From Silene conica (Eukaryota; Streptophyta; Magnoliopsida; Caryophyllales; Caryophyllaceae): DNA of 64,000 nt. Below the pieces are notes generated by a model. It did not search any database. It was given only the letters and a program-made list of their open reading frames with translations, and was not told where the DNA came from. Numbering within the stretch: position 1 is the first letter of the stretch; every line of letters begins with the position of its first letter. Below are positions 30,925 through 41,470 of the stretch, in pieces. A program made the position numbers and the translations under genes. The stretch is taken from positions 19,166,501 to 19,230,500 of the forward strand of contig CM055317.2 in NCBI GenBank assembly GCA_029255685.2, written 5' to 3'.

Positions 30925-33500
30925 TACCATGTCTCATAAAAAAGTGACAAAATTTCGAGGTTTAGCTGCTTGCATATAGGTATGAAATAATTCGGTATTA
31001 CTGTCGCAAATTTATTCAAAAACTAGACGAATTAGGCCTACCTAGGCCTGCATATAGGTCTGAAATAATTCGGTATGCTAGTTTTAACTTAAAGTGCACA
31101 GAAAGATGATGATCACCAAAAAGGCTCTAAAATTGTCACCTGTTCACAAAAGATAGAAGCGAACAACGAGATTTTCAACTCTTAAACCCCAAATCAGTTA
31201 CAAGCATCTAACACAAAACTTTTTGCTTAACTCCAGGAAAATGATATTTTAAAGTGAATAATGAGAGGAAAAATAACAAATACTAGTATGCAGTCTCTAT
31301 AAAACAACATGATACTAGTATGTCTCTCTATAAAACAACATCATGCTCAGTTACTATAAGTAGCCGTGAGAAAATAAACAACATTACTCTTGTGCCTCAA
31401 TGGTTCTCATGAGAGAATACTCAAACCATTAAATGCATATTAAGTTGAGAGTCAGGAGACTTACACTTCACATGAAACAAGGCTTCAGCTAATATTAGAC
31501 CGATAAAGGCAGCAGGAATTAACAAAAGAGGCTCAAAATAACAAAAAGACATGCCTGGGTAAATATTAGCCTCCAAGCTCGGAAAATTTTGCATTATCAA
31601 CATCACTAAACTATAAAGAAAACAAGGAAGAAATAATCAATAATTAATAATCAAACATGATGTTAGGAGTTCTGTACCTAGCCTTATAAAAAGACTAAAT
31701 TCAACCAACTTCTTGGTCAACCTTTCAATCTCTTTGGATGGTACCCTGGTTTTAGAAAAAAAAAAGAATATTGAATAACTATAAAATGTGGATGTTAAGA
31801 GATGAAATTAAATATACAACTCCCAGGCGCGTAACAATAGGTTCGAAAGCTTAAGCGAAATATTTCAAAAATCACTATTCTAATTGTAACTTATAAGTAG
31901 AAAAATCAGGAAGGAGAAACAATAATTAACATTGCTACAAAATTCAAAGCTTAGGTGTAACATTGTTTTAACACATTTGGAAACAAAAGGAGGAGCTCAA
32001 TCCAACTGATAAATGAATGTTCGTTGTCAAATATATCACACTTCACACTTGCACTTAAGCATCATTACCTCCAAAAAAATAGGATAAAATTCACTAACAT
32101 GACAACAGCAGCAAACTGCTTGAGAAGCTTGTCCAGATATAAAGGACTATATCCTAGAGAGTTTGGTACACTTGTGTAATAAATTTTTTAATCATTCTAT
32201 TGACATCATTAACTGCTGTCTCAAAAATGCAAGAGTTCCTATGGATGTAAAGGAGCTAACTTTACGAGTTTACAAGATACGTACTCATCCACACTTTCAA
32301 TAATAAGTTATTGATCCACTAAAAACCGTGAGCAAGAAGAAACAAGAGGCTAGGGAGGTAAACATGAGTTTCTACCATAAATTACTATGCGATATTTGTT
32401 GATTACGACCCTAGAAAGACAACCAAAGCCAATAGAGAAGGTATATAATTAGTACAGCATGAACAAAATCGAAATTTGCTTTTGCGAAACTCGCTTCTTC
32501 CGCTGCTTTCCTGGCATAGTATATAAGATTAGGACACATCATCACTGGCATAGTATTTAAGATTAGAACCAGCTCTAATCCTGATTTTCAAAATTTCCTT
32601 GGGTTGTCCCTTCAACTCTTTTATATGTCAATCTTACCAGGTTATGGAACTTCAGCCTCATGCAAAAAAATCATACAGGAAAGAAGCATTACATGAAAAC
32701 GTTCTGTAGTTAGATATGACTAACCTCAAATCTATATCCTTTCAAACTATTGTTCATGACCGAGGCGAATAATTCCTCATACGCGAATAGGTCAGCTATA
32801 TGAAGTCGCCTTTTTGATGGTCAATGAAGCTAAAATCCATGTCACACCACACTAAGAGAGGGTGAAACTGCCAGAAATCAACGATAGTACGTGGAGGGCT
32901 GCAGGCTCAACCCTACTCGATCGATTCAGTTAGAAACAAAATTCATAATCAGTTCAACTAGCAGTTCTTACTCAATAACATCATCTTATTAATACAACTA
33001 TACCGTGATTTTAGAACTAGCTTATTTTCTAGGCAAAATACCTAAATATTCTAAGAACCCTAATCATAAAAAAAAATATCGATTTTAAATGTAAAAATTT
33101 ATTGCAATCAATTATATGTTACTATTAGCAACAAAACTATCCGCAAGATTCAATCAATTGATCAAACAATTTCAAAATTGAAAAGAAGAAAAATGAAGAT
33201 TACCTCTAGTGGTTGTTGAAGGAAGCGGTATATGGAATCTAGCAAAAATCTAGATTACCTATAGCAAATAACAACAAAAATTGATTCAACTAATGTTAGT
33301 AATCAATTAATGTTCAAAGATTTTGGATTATTGTTGAGAGATTTTTAGCGTTTTTACTTAGGGTTTTTTCAATGGGTTAGAGAACATGGGAGACGAAGAT
33401 GAACCACGAATATGTTTAGGCGGAATATCCTAGGCGCATTCAAGTTTTTGGTGAATTTTCAATTTTTAATAATTGCGCTCAAACCAAAACAAGGGATTAT
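30925..33500. other. CACTA internal sequence, possible captured host gene pieces
   Basis: About 2.6 kb with no long ORF. The minus strand at 31421-31606 encodes a hydrophobic stretch (FCYFEPLLLIPAAFIGLILAEALF) followed by a GTAAGT-like donor. Another exon-like piece (about 31675-31735, PSKEIERLTKKLVEF) precedes it on the same strand. This looks like exons and introns of a host membrane-protein gene, but I cannot name it. Confidence 0.35.
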
Positions 33501-33574
33501 GTGAATTATGTGGTTGACGCTCTATTAAAGCGTCAATAGTGAAGTGTCATATATGCAAGGGATTTGTAGTAGTG

Positions 33575-35310
33575 ATCATAGTCGCTAGATAGTATCGAGT
33601 GACCACAACGTTGAGATAAAATAAATCATCTGTTCCCACTTACCCGACGTAGAAGGGGTCATATTATGCCTACCGACGAAGAACGGATTCATGGGAGTCT
33701 GATTTATAAAGACTTTTCTCAATTTTTGGTTATACGAGGAAGACCCCATCAACTTATATTTATTCATTTTAAGTGAACTAAAATCTAGCATTATCGTGAA
33801 TGAATGAAATTAAGCGACGGCTTAAAATTGACAATAGACATCAGTATGTCATAGAAAACTAACGCGTAACCTCTACATGAGTCAGTTTTCAGGCATGTTA
33901 TAGGTGGTTTGGTTTTAGGCGAAATATGATGCAAGATATTATCGATGAAAGCATAAAAGAAAGCAATAAACGTAAATAAAAATCCTAGTGTGGCCTATCC
34001 TACCAAAATAAAAATAAAACAACTTTGGAATCCACCGTTGGACCCTAGAAGCTTGTCTTGATGTTCCATCTTGGTCTTTGCAGCGGGAGTGAGCATCTTG
34101 TCTTCGTCTTTGGTCTTCACAAAATTACTAATTTAAATTACAAATATAAACCTATTTACATTCTAATTTAAATACAAAAGTAATTACAAGGGAAAAACCA
34201 AAACAGAGATTCAAGATCTCAAAATACAACCAAGACTGTGTTCCATCATTACGGAGACACAATCTACTAAGGCCACACTAAGTTACAACCGTTTGCAAAA
34301 ATTAAATATGTTATGAAAAGCATGCAATAGCATTCACGAGACGATAAATAAAATGCATCAACTAAAACAAATTCATACGTGACATAATACCGTTATTATG
34401 TTTAATAAATTTCACCAAACCACCTTACGAGATTAAAATTATGTGATTATACCGTTTTAGTCACATAAATTTTAATAAACTTATAATCCATTATTTTAAA
34501 CCGTTTTAAAATAATATGTATCTTACGAGTGTGAACCGTTTCACAAAAGCCAATATACTATTTCCGTATATAGTATATTACCATGGGCTAAGAGAAAATA
34601 AAAAAAATTATTTTCGAAAAATATGCCAGAACAGGGTTTGCTCGATCGAGTAACCTTGACAGACTGGGTTTTGCTCGATCGAGTAAAACAGGTACTCGAT
34701 CGAACCCAAAAGTTTCCAGAAAAAAAAAATTCAGAAAAATTAAGATTTCTAGAAAACTGCTCGATCGAGATAAAACATGATCGATCGAGGAACAGTGTCA
34801 CTCGATCAAGTACTGGAAGTCTCGATCGAGTGACGGGTCATCGAGGCAGACTACGAACGAGTAATAATTCGCTCGTTCGTAGAATCCAAAGTGCTCGATC
34901 GAGCCAAAAAGTGCTCGATCGAGCCAAAAAGTTATTATCGATCGAGTGACTAGTTTCTGCAAAAGCTTCTCGATCGAGCCAAAAAGTGCTCGATCGAGTG
35001 ACAGATAGCAAAAGGATGCTCCGAACGAGTAGAAATACGCTCGTTCGCGGAATCCTTCATACGCTGCTATGTTTAAAACAAAAATAAGTTTATCCTTGAT
35101 TTCAATCGAGTAAATCAACAATAAACACCAACAAGGGATTTATATATTGTTAAGAATATTGATTAATCAACAATATACAAATCTAAATCGAAAAACATGA
35201 TCGATTTCACAATAAAAGCAAGGCACACGGCCGAGACATCATACGGGTTTCAAAATCCGATTTTTAAAACATCATATGAAAAACACAATTGTAAAATTTT
35301 CGTGGCCTTG
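33575..35310 (-). other. Element C leader, LTR-proximal part
   Basis: Untranslated leader between the primer site and the CACTA insertion, homologous in order to the element D leader (54661-56190). It contains the CTCGATCGAG array at 34640-35050. Short ORFs here also occur in D but are not supported as genes. Confidence 0.75.
34640..35050. repeat. CTCGATCGAG palindrome array in element C leader
   Basis: About twelve copies of the 10-bp palindrome CTCGATCGAG or one-base variants in 360 bp, spaced 15-80 bp. Two further inverted pairs, CGAACGAGTA...CGCTCGTTCG, lie at about 34853-34882 and 35021-35049. The spacers are not repeats of each other, so this is not an ordinary tandem array. Confidence 0.92.
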
Positions 35311-35322
35311 GCTCTGATACCA
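35311..35322 (-). promoter_or_regulatory. Element C primer binding site
   Basis: TGGTATCAGAGC on the minus strand, two bases inside the 5' LTR. It is the canonical plant sequence complementary to the 3' end of initiator methionine tRNA, used to prime minus-strand DNA synthesis. Confidence 0.92.
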
Positions 35323-35324
35323 CT

Positions 35325-36316
35325 TGTCGGAAATAATCATGTATTCACCCTTAACATTACAGGATTATAACGAAAATTACATATGTGAATAATTGTCATA
35401 AGATGAAAAACATGAATAAAAGAGTACAACCTTAGGTCCTTTGCGCGAATGGCCTAAGAACAGGAATTAAAGGAAATTCCCTCCTATAACTTGCACCCAA
35501 GACCCGTTCGAGATGATGCCGTATGTGCTAGAAAATGCTCTCCAATTGCCTTGCAATATAGGGAGAGTTATTGTGATTTTTAAGATGTGAGATCTAGGTT
35601 TTGGGAAAGACAGTTCTCAAAACCCTAGTTTTGTGAGATATGATTATCAGTAATCAGTAGTAGAGTCTTTTTTGACAAAAGGAGAGTCCCTCTCCTTTTG
35701 TATTACTCGGCCGAAATTAGGTCAAGGTGAGAGTGGGCTTTCCACTCTTACCTTATTCTAATACGTGATTCGACCCTAATTGCTAAAATATATTCGCGGG
35801 TTTTAATTATAAATCGTATACATGTTATCAGATATTAATGCAGTCGATATATTAATAATGGTCTGATAAGAAATACGATATTGTATAATTAGCTCAATTA
35901 ATATAGCTGCTTATATTAATATACGAATTCAATATTTAATTAAATATAACCGTTTATATTTAATTTACGAATTAATCATGTAATCCGTATTAGCTAAAAT
36001 TATTTAATCCGTATTAAATAATTATCTCAACATCTCATTGACTAATTTAATAGTCAATACCTCTGACTAACTGTTTAGTCGTATTCAGCATAAATGTGAC
36101 TGTATTTTCATACCTTCACATCTCTCAAACGTGTCCTATAGGTGTGACGTATAGGGACAAGTTGATCACCGCCATCCGTATGACAATAACGTCAAACTTA
36201 CCAACCGTTATCGATAAACGTGGATCAATTGATAATAATACAGAAGTATGCCCTTGTGATCCTTTAAGAGATTTAATAAGTCATTGTACTAACTGCCAAG
36301 GACACCAGCCCCAACA
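35325..36316 (-). repeat. Element C 5' LTR
   Basis: 992 bp, matching 23385-24385 with scattered substitutions and one deletion of about nine bases near 36200. On the minus strand it starts TGTTGGGGCTGG and ends ATTTCCGACA. Confidence 0.93.
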
Positions 36317-36321
36317 ACACC

Positions 36322-36587
36322 ACCCTCACCCTATCCAACTTCAATGTGATAACAAGTCCGCACTCCCTATTGCCCGGAATCTGGTGTTTCACGAGCGCAC
36401 GAAACATATAGAAGTTGACTGTCATTTTATCCGCGACGAGATACAAAAAGTAGTCATAGCTCCGAGCTATGTCCATACAACAGCCTAACTCGCGGACATT
36501 CTTACCAAAGCTCTCGGCCGCATTACATTTGATGGTTTACTCTCCAAGTTGGGTGTCTCGACTCTCCACACTCCAACTTGTGGGGGG
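36322..36587 (+). pseudogene. Element A RNase H end and polypurine tract
   Basis: This continues element A's RNase H after element [46 protein letters not shown] at about 36486 replaces the Gln before LADI. It ends with a tract GTGGGGGG at 36580-36587 directly before the 3' LTR. Confidence 0.9.
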
Positions 36588-36818
36588 TATTATCAGAGCC
36601 ATAGAGCCGTTGACATATTGACGTTGCATATCTTCCTCAAATCACGGCAAACATATTGATCCCCTTGCCCTGTTTAGCTAAATAAGATGCTCTGTTTATA
36701 TTTTCCCATAAATAGGCTTTCCTTATTCTGTGTATATACCATAGAATAGTTTGTACACAGCATTAAAAAGATATAATACAATTTCATGAATCTTTCCTAT
36801 TCTTCTATATTATTAATA
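36588..36818 (+). repeat. Element A 3' LTR
   Basis: 231 bp, the partner of 17344-17575, again TATTATC to TTAATA. It is followed by GCAGC, the near-match of the left flank ACAGC. Confidence 0.9.
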
Positions 36819-37104
36819 GCAGCATTAGCATCAAGATAACAACAAAACCAACGACCTTAATTGGTAATAAGAAGCAGCGTTTTAACAAATTAATAGCATT
36901 TCAGTAGAGTAACGAGGGAGATTATCAGCAGTTCGGTAGGACCGATATAGTGACAACAATACAACCCATAATGAACGTAACATCTAAAATTTAACTCAAA
37001 GTTTTACATACAACATACAACATAATAATAACAGTCGATCGCCAAATAACGACAACCAACAACAGCAGTACCCAAAACGTAGAACATCAGTAGCATTAAA
37101 ATAA
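36819..37104. other. Gypsy-like LTR region, AAC-rich part
   Basis: AC-rich, no ORF. It joins to 17343 across element A and to 37966 across the Pack-MULE. The 37966-38640 stretch is similar, with many CAACAA runs, and 38640-38992 resembles an LTR start in minus orientation. Confidence 0.5.
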
Positions 37105-37956
37105 GAGTTTTTTGTCAGATAGCACCTAACATTTACACTGTTTGTAGAAATAGTACCTAAAGTTATTTTTTTCGCCCAACAACACCTAACATTTTATGTT
37201 TTTTGTCTAATAACACCAAAGTCGATTTTCCGTCAAAAAAATCGAGATTCCGTCTTGACTAACGGTGAAATTGATTTGACCTTATTTCTTCATTCTTTCT
37301 TTTCCACCGACTGATGCATTGTTAAAATAATTGATAATGAATCTTATTCTTAAGTAACTTATTTTCATTCAACAAGCCAATCACTTAAAAAAAACAACAC
37401 CCACGCAAACCCGTCTCTACATTGTAAAACTTGCAGGCCATGAATCTCCTACCCAGATTTTGATGTATCCATAATGTTTTCTTAGATATTGGAATGCCAC
37501 AATTGCATCTCACCCGCTTTGTTGAATTTGAGGATGAGTTTGAAGAAGACATTGAGTTGAAAGGATGGTGGGAGAAAAGGAGAAAACTGGACAAAGTAAG
37601 CCTAATTTGAGGTTTTAATTTGAAAATTGAGGAATTAAATAATTAAGGAGGAAGTTACGTAAGAATTTAATAGGAGGGAAATTAAGTTTAATTGAAGGGA
37701 AATTAGCGAAAGGAGAAATTGGGTTCAGAAAATGATGATGAAGTGGGTAATGAAATGCATCGGGGGAAAAGAAAGAAGCGTCAACTCAATTTTACCGTTA
37801 GTCAAGACGGATTCTTGACTTTTTTTGACGGAAAACTGATTTTGGTGTTATTAGACAAAAAACATAAAATGTTAGGTGTTGTTGGGCAAAAAAAATAACT
37901 TTAGGTACTATTTCTACAGACAGCGTAAATGTTAGGTGTTATCTGACAAAAAACTC
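37105..37956. mobile_element. Pack-MULE / foldback MULE, TSD TTAAAATAA
   Basis: The ends are long inverted repeats of about 165 bp (GAGTTTTTTGTCAGATA and complement; also ACATTTACACTGT and GATTTTCCGTCAAAAAA). TTAAAATAA flanks both sides (37096-37104 and 37957-37965), the 9-bp duplication of Mutator-like elements. The 500-bp centre encodes part of a GRF zinc-finger protein and no transposase. Confidence 0.9.
37385..37594 (-). pseudogene. GRF-type zinc finger fragment carried by the Pack-MULE
   Basis: 69 codons: a Ser-rich N-terminus, then CNCGIPISKKTLWIHQNLGRRFMAC and GLRGCCFF. This fits plant zf-GRF domains (C-x-C-G, G-R-R-F-x-x-C, then a Cys/Phe end), which bind single-stranded nucleic acid. 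The reading stops right after CCFF, before the usual Trp. It could be an exon cut off at a lost splice site. Captured copy; no promoter evidence. Confidence 0.72.
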
Positions 37957-38992
37957 TTAAAATAATAACCCCAAACAACAGCTATACCAGCGTCTACAGT
38001 AGCAAACACGACCGCGACTAACAAGTTAGTTCAATGCAGCAACAATGACACAGAAGCAGCACCAATACATGATAATAACAACAATAGCGCAAACAGTAAC
38101 GACATAGCAACAACAACGCCAACCCAGAAACTGATTTAACACACAATTTAACCCGGAAGTTAACATACAACAATAAAAGTGGATTTTTGACATAAGTCGA
38201 GTAACCTCTCAAAGTTACCTCTTTTTGCAATTAAAACCCAGATTTATCGCAAATCCAAGTTCAAAATCGAACAAGACACAACCTACACAACAATGAACGA
38301 ATTTTAAGAACAAAAACGAAAATGGGTTTAAGGGCAGAAATTTCGAGATGCCTAGGTGTTGGAATTCATTACCTAGAAACGACGGCGACAGCGAGATGAA
38401 GAGAATCACGCGAAAATTGCTAGAAACCGTTGAAAAACGAAGAAATGCTGAAACTTTTTGTGAAATGTTTACATTGTATACAAATGGAGGAAAGTAAGAG
38501 GATAGGGTTGGAGATGAGAGGATGAGGATGACTGATTATGAAATATCTTTTTTGTATAAGAAACGAGTTTTGAGTCGAAAAATTTATTACACGAGTTGAG
38601 TTTGGGTCGGGTTTCATTTATGAGTCGGAAATTGCTCAAATATCAGTAACACACTATTTGTACGTTTATTACGACTCGAAATAACAATTGAACGTGTAAC
38701 TTACATTTTACAAAATTAAAGAATACGTTTAAATATTCCGAACGATAAATTAAAATCGTTAAAATATAGTTTACGTAATTAGCCAAATTGTCATTTAAAA
38801 CTAAAATTTTTTTAAAATTGAAATTTATTTCATTTAACATCAAAATTATGAAATTTTATGAAATATAAATCATTCTGAACTTAGAACTAAAATGAGTAAA
38901 ATTACAAGTCAGACATTTAATGAAATATAATCTATTTCGAAATTACAATTAAAATCAATAAAATTACGGGTCCGAAATATCAGGGTGTTACA

Positions 38993-40020
38993 GTAGTTGC
39001 TTTCGAAGTTAACTTGATTCATTTTATCGTTATTTCCATTCACCAGGCCAGTCATGCATGTTTGCAAATCGGGTCGTTATTTCCATTCACCAGTCATTCA
39101 TTTGTGCGAATCAGAGATTCTTCCCTGAAGGTCACTCATCCCAAGACTACTTTCGCATGAGCACACTTAACTGGGAGTTCTTATGATAGATAATTAAGCT
39201 ACCGAAATTAAAACTTAACTTTGTTGATATAGTTAGCACTTTGAATCCTTTAAACATGTTTTTTTTTTCTTTCAAAACTACCTTTACTTTGATTTAATTG
39301 AAAAAATAGTACATGATTTACATACTTCTTCCAAAAAAAAATTATGTTTGCCAAATTACTCGAGTTTTCGATGTTGACTTTCTGATTAATGATTTTGAGT
39401 TCATTTTTTGCTCGAATCAGCAAAACTATTTTCCCCAAACAAAAATTAGTCTTGTTTTTTTCATATATTTTTTAATTTTTTTTTATTTGTCGACGTTCTT
39501 ATTTTAATTTCTCTTTACCCATCTTTTCATATGTTTTTTTTTACTTAAATTTTATTATGTGATCGGCGTACGTGCAACGTGAAAAGTTTAATCACTTTTT
39601 GCTAAATAATGATCACCTTTGAATAACAATGACCATTTTTATTACTAAAAATTACTAGGTTATTATTGGCAAAAAAGTGGTCAATTTTTGTCAAAAAACA
39701 CAAAAAATATCGTTGAGCGCCAATTATATAAGTAATTTGACGCTAGATATTAAATTACGCATCTACAACATTAGCTTGAACCCTTAAAATTTGGGATAGA
39801 TTACAAAATATAGGAAGATAGTTCCGCATTTCAGGGTACCTTAAAATACTCTTCTTGTTTCCATGCAAATAATAATAATTAACTCATAAATTGAGCTTAT
39901 TGGTGTTACTAAATTGACGCTAGATAATAATGTCCCTTTTTAGGCTAAAAAATACTTGGTAATAAATTCTCTCATATCCACTACATTAATTATACAAGAA
40001 ACTAAAGTGCATTAGTTCAC
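38993..40020. other. AT-rich upstream region of SPH2
   Basis: No gene. A small direct duplication (GTTATTTCCATTCACCAG) lies at about 39030-39100. Short ORFs at 39250-39507 are AT-rich chance frames. The last part matches the SPH1 upstream region. Confidence 0.55.
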
Positions 40021-40039
40021 ATGAAGTAACAATCCCAGC

Positions 40040-40047
40040 TATATAAG
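40040..40047 (+). promoter_or_regulatory. TATA box of SPH2
   Basis: TATATAAG in the context GCTATATAAGGC, 83 bp before the SPH2 ATG, in the same relative position as in SPH1. Confidence 0.7.
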
Positions 40048-40122
40048 GCTTCGTTATACTCCATAAACATTTATCATTCCAAAAACATTTTATATTTTAC
40101 ACAGCTTGATAAGTTTACAAAA

Positions 40123-40542
40123 ATGTCGAAAATTTTCATTGTTTCATTGATATTGATTCATCTTATAGGACTCCAACAAATTACAAGTTTTCGGATAGTT
40201 CCTTACAGCGTTAGTATTGGTAATGAATTAAATAACAGTAATACTTTAATGGTGCATTGCAAAACAATTACTGAAGATCTAGGACATCATACAATTCCTC
40301 AAGGTGGTAACTTTTCTTGGAAATTTAAAACAATTTTGGTTTTTAAAAGAGTTTACGTTTGTGATCTAACATGGGAAGAATATGGGCGCAAAACATTTGA
40401 TGCATTTCGTGAAGAACTAGATTTTTTTGATGACAAATGTGGTGGCCACAATTGTTTTTGGAAACTACGTTCTGATGGAATTTATTTATACAACACACAA
40501 AAAGGGCAAGACTTTAAACAATATGATTGGGATAAATATTAA
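40123..40542 (+). CDS. S-protein homologue 2 (plant self-incompatibility S1 family)
   Basis: An intact 139-residue intronless SPH paralogue of SPH1. Signal peptide about residues 1-22 (hydrophobic, ending ITS). Family blocks: YSVSIGNELNN at 28-38, LMVHC with Cys46, EDLG at 51-54, GNFSW at 62-66, VYVC with Cys80, FDAF at 92-95, Cys106 and Cys111, and a conserved C-terminus YDWDKY. NNS (N37) and NFS (N63) are possible glycosylation sites. The two proteins share about 60 per cent of residues by eye, mostly around the cysteines, and differ most at residues 20-30, 47-60 and 70-80. The frame and motifs are intact, suggesting constraint. Confidence 0.93.
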   Translation: MSKIFIVSLILIHLIGLQQITSFRIVPYSVSIGNELNNSNTLMVHCKTITEDLGHHTIPQGGNFSWKFKTILVFKRVYVCDLTWEEYGRKTFDAFREELDFFDDKCGGHNCFWKLRSDGIYLYNTQKGQDFKQYDWDKY

Positions 40543-41470
40543 ATATGCATTGTAATCGAGACTATATAACTCGTAAAACATCAATAAGATCTCTATTTTT
40601 ATAATAAAATTTATTTTTATTTTATATATAATTCTATGTATGTGTTAAATGGAAGTTATGTTTTATTCTAATGTGTCTTTATTTATACTTTTCGTTATAA
40701 AAGTTTCACTAATATAGGAATGAGAAAGATCAATGTATAATATTACATGGCTAAACATTCGGTGTTTAATTTTGACTAATGCTCAAAAGTTTATCTAAAA
40801 TCTATCATGTCCGATCTTCTTCAATATCATGCTAGAAACTTAGATGCAATGAAAACAAGTGTTGGATACTTAGATGCAGTGTAACCGAGTTTTCGGGGGC
40901 GGCTTGGGTTAAGTTCAGGCTAGCCTCAAATTTTTTTGGGCCTCAAAAATATTTTTTATAGTATAAATAAAATAAAACCTATAATTCTATCAACATACAA
41001 AGGATGATATAGTGGTTCCAAATTTGTCTATTAGTTAGGAAGCCTAAGTTTGACTCCCATTGCAATCATTTTCTAACTTTGCTTCCATTTAAAAATATTC
41101 CTCACTCTTGTAAGGTAATAATGATACAATTTTCAAGAGAAATCATCCAACGAATGAATCTCATATGTTATTTTATTTTTGTTTCTTTTAATAAAACCTC
41201 ATACTTTTCAAGTGTAGTTTAAAAGGTAGAGTTTAACATATAATGTTTAGAGTCTAAGGGCAATCTCAATTCTCAACAATAAAGAAACAATAAAAGCTAG
41301 TGGGAAACTAATGTGTCAAAGTTTTAAAATTTTGACGAATTTTACCAAAAATCTTACCCTTACACCAATCGAATAGGTTTAAGGTCAGTCATTGACTTTG
41401 TGGTTCTCAAAATTTATCTTTTTGAATTGTACGATTAATTGATGTATAGTAATAATTAATGGGAAATGGT
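40543..41470. repeat. SPH 3'-flank, copy 3 (interrupted)
   Basis: The first about 100 bp (AATATGCATTGTAATCG...) match the SPH1 3' end, and 41395-41462 (CTCAAAATTTATCTTTTTGAATTGTACGATTAATTGA) match 9400-9430 and the second copy. The 550 bp between about 40840 and 41390 are not shared and carry no recognised gene. Confidence 0.7.

Larger units (their letters stand above)
29351..33574. mobile_element. Non-autonomous CACTA element in C leader, TSD ATC
   Basis: It starts CACTACAACACAACCC and ends GATTTGTAGTAGTG, so both ends carry CACTA. Flanks are ATC (29348-29350) and ATC (33575-33577), the 3-bp duplication of this superfamily. Element D has the uninterrupted sequence (GACTATGATGGACT at about 56186-56199, complementary strand), the empty site. 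Subterminal repeats GACGCTTTT/AAGCGTC fill 29376-29720, and two more lie at 33505-33535. No transposase was found. It contains a LINE fragment and about 2.6 kb of AT-rich sequence of unknown origin. Confidence 0.95.
23385..36316 (-). mobile_element. Ty1/copia retrotransposon C (minus strand, nested in A), TSD ACACC
   Basis: LTRs at 23385-24385 and 35325-36316 flank a minus-strand gag-pol. The 5-mer ACACC is present at both edges (23380-23384 and 36317-36321). Excision rejoins element A's RNase H as [17 protein letters not shown]. The primer site (TGGTATCAGAGC, minus strand) is at 35311-35322 and a purine-rich tract at 24386-24397. Without the 4.2-kb CACTA insertion in its leader the element is about 8.7 kb. 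Elements D and E are close relatives. Its pol is inactivated by stops, frame shifts and an RNase H deletion. Confidence 0.95.
17344..36818 (+). mobile_element. Ty1/copia retrotransposon A (contains nested insertions)
   Basis: Matching LTRs lie at 17344-17575 and 36588-36818. They flank gag, protease, integrase, RT and RNase H in copia order on the plus strand. Removing the solo LTR (18669-20121) and element C (23385-36316) with their 5-bp duplications leaves about 5.1 kb, the usual copia size. Flanking 5-mers are ACAGC and GCAGC, a target duplication with one mismatch. The coding region has several stops and frame breaks, so the copy is dead. Confidence 0.92.
15295..38992 (-). mobile_element. 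Ty3/gypsy-like LTR region (discontinuous host of the nested stack)
   Basis: Two non-coding blocks, 15295-17343 and 36819-38992, become contiguous when copia element A is removed: its target duplication (ACAGC/GCAGC) joins them. The right edge, read on the minus strand, starts TGTAACACCCTGATATTTC, a typical plant gypsy LTR start. The left edge begins TGTAAAATATT, which on the minus strand ends in ACA. No gag-pol, primer site or matching flanking duplication was found, so it could be a very long solo LTR or a decayed fragment. It holds a minisatellite, element A and a Pack-MULE. Confidence 0.5.

Noticed and set aside
34640..35050. CTCGATCGAG units as a CRISPR or tRNA-like array
   Set aside because: The motif is only 10 bp with irregular spacing and no cloverleaf potential; reported instead as a palindrome array in a retroelement leader.
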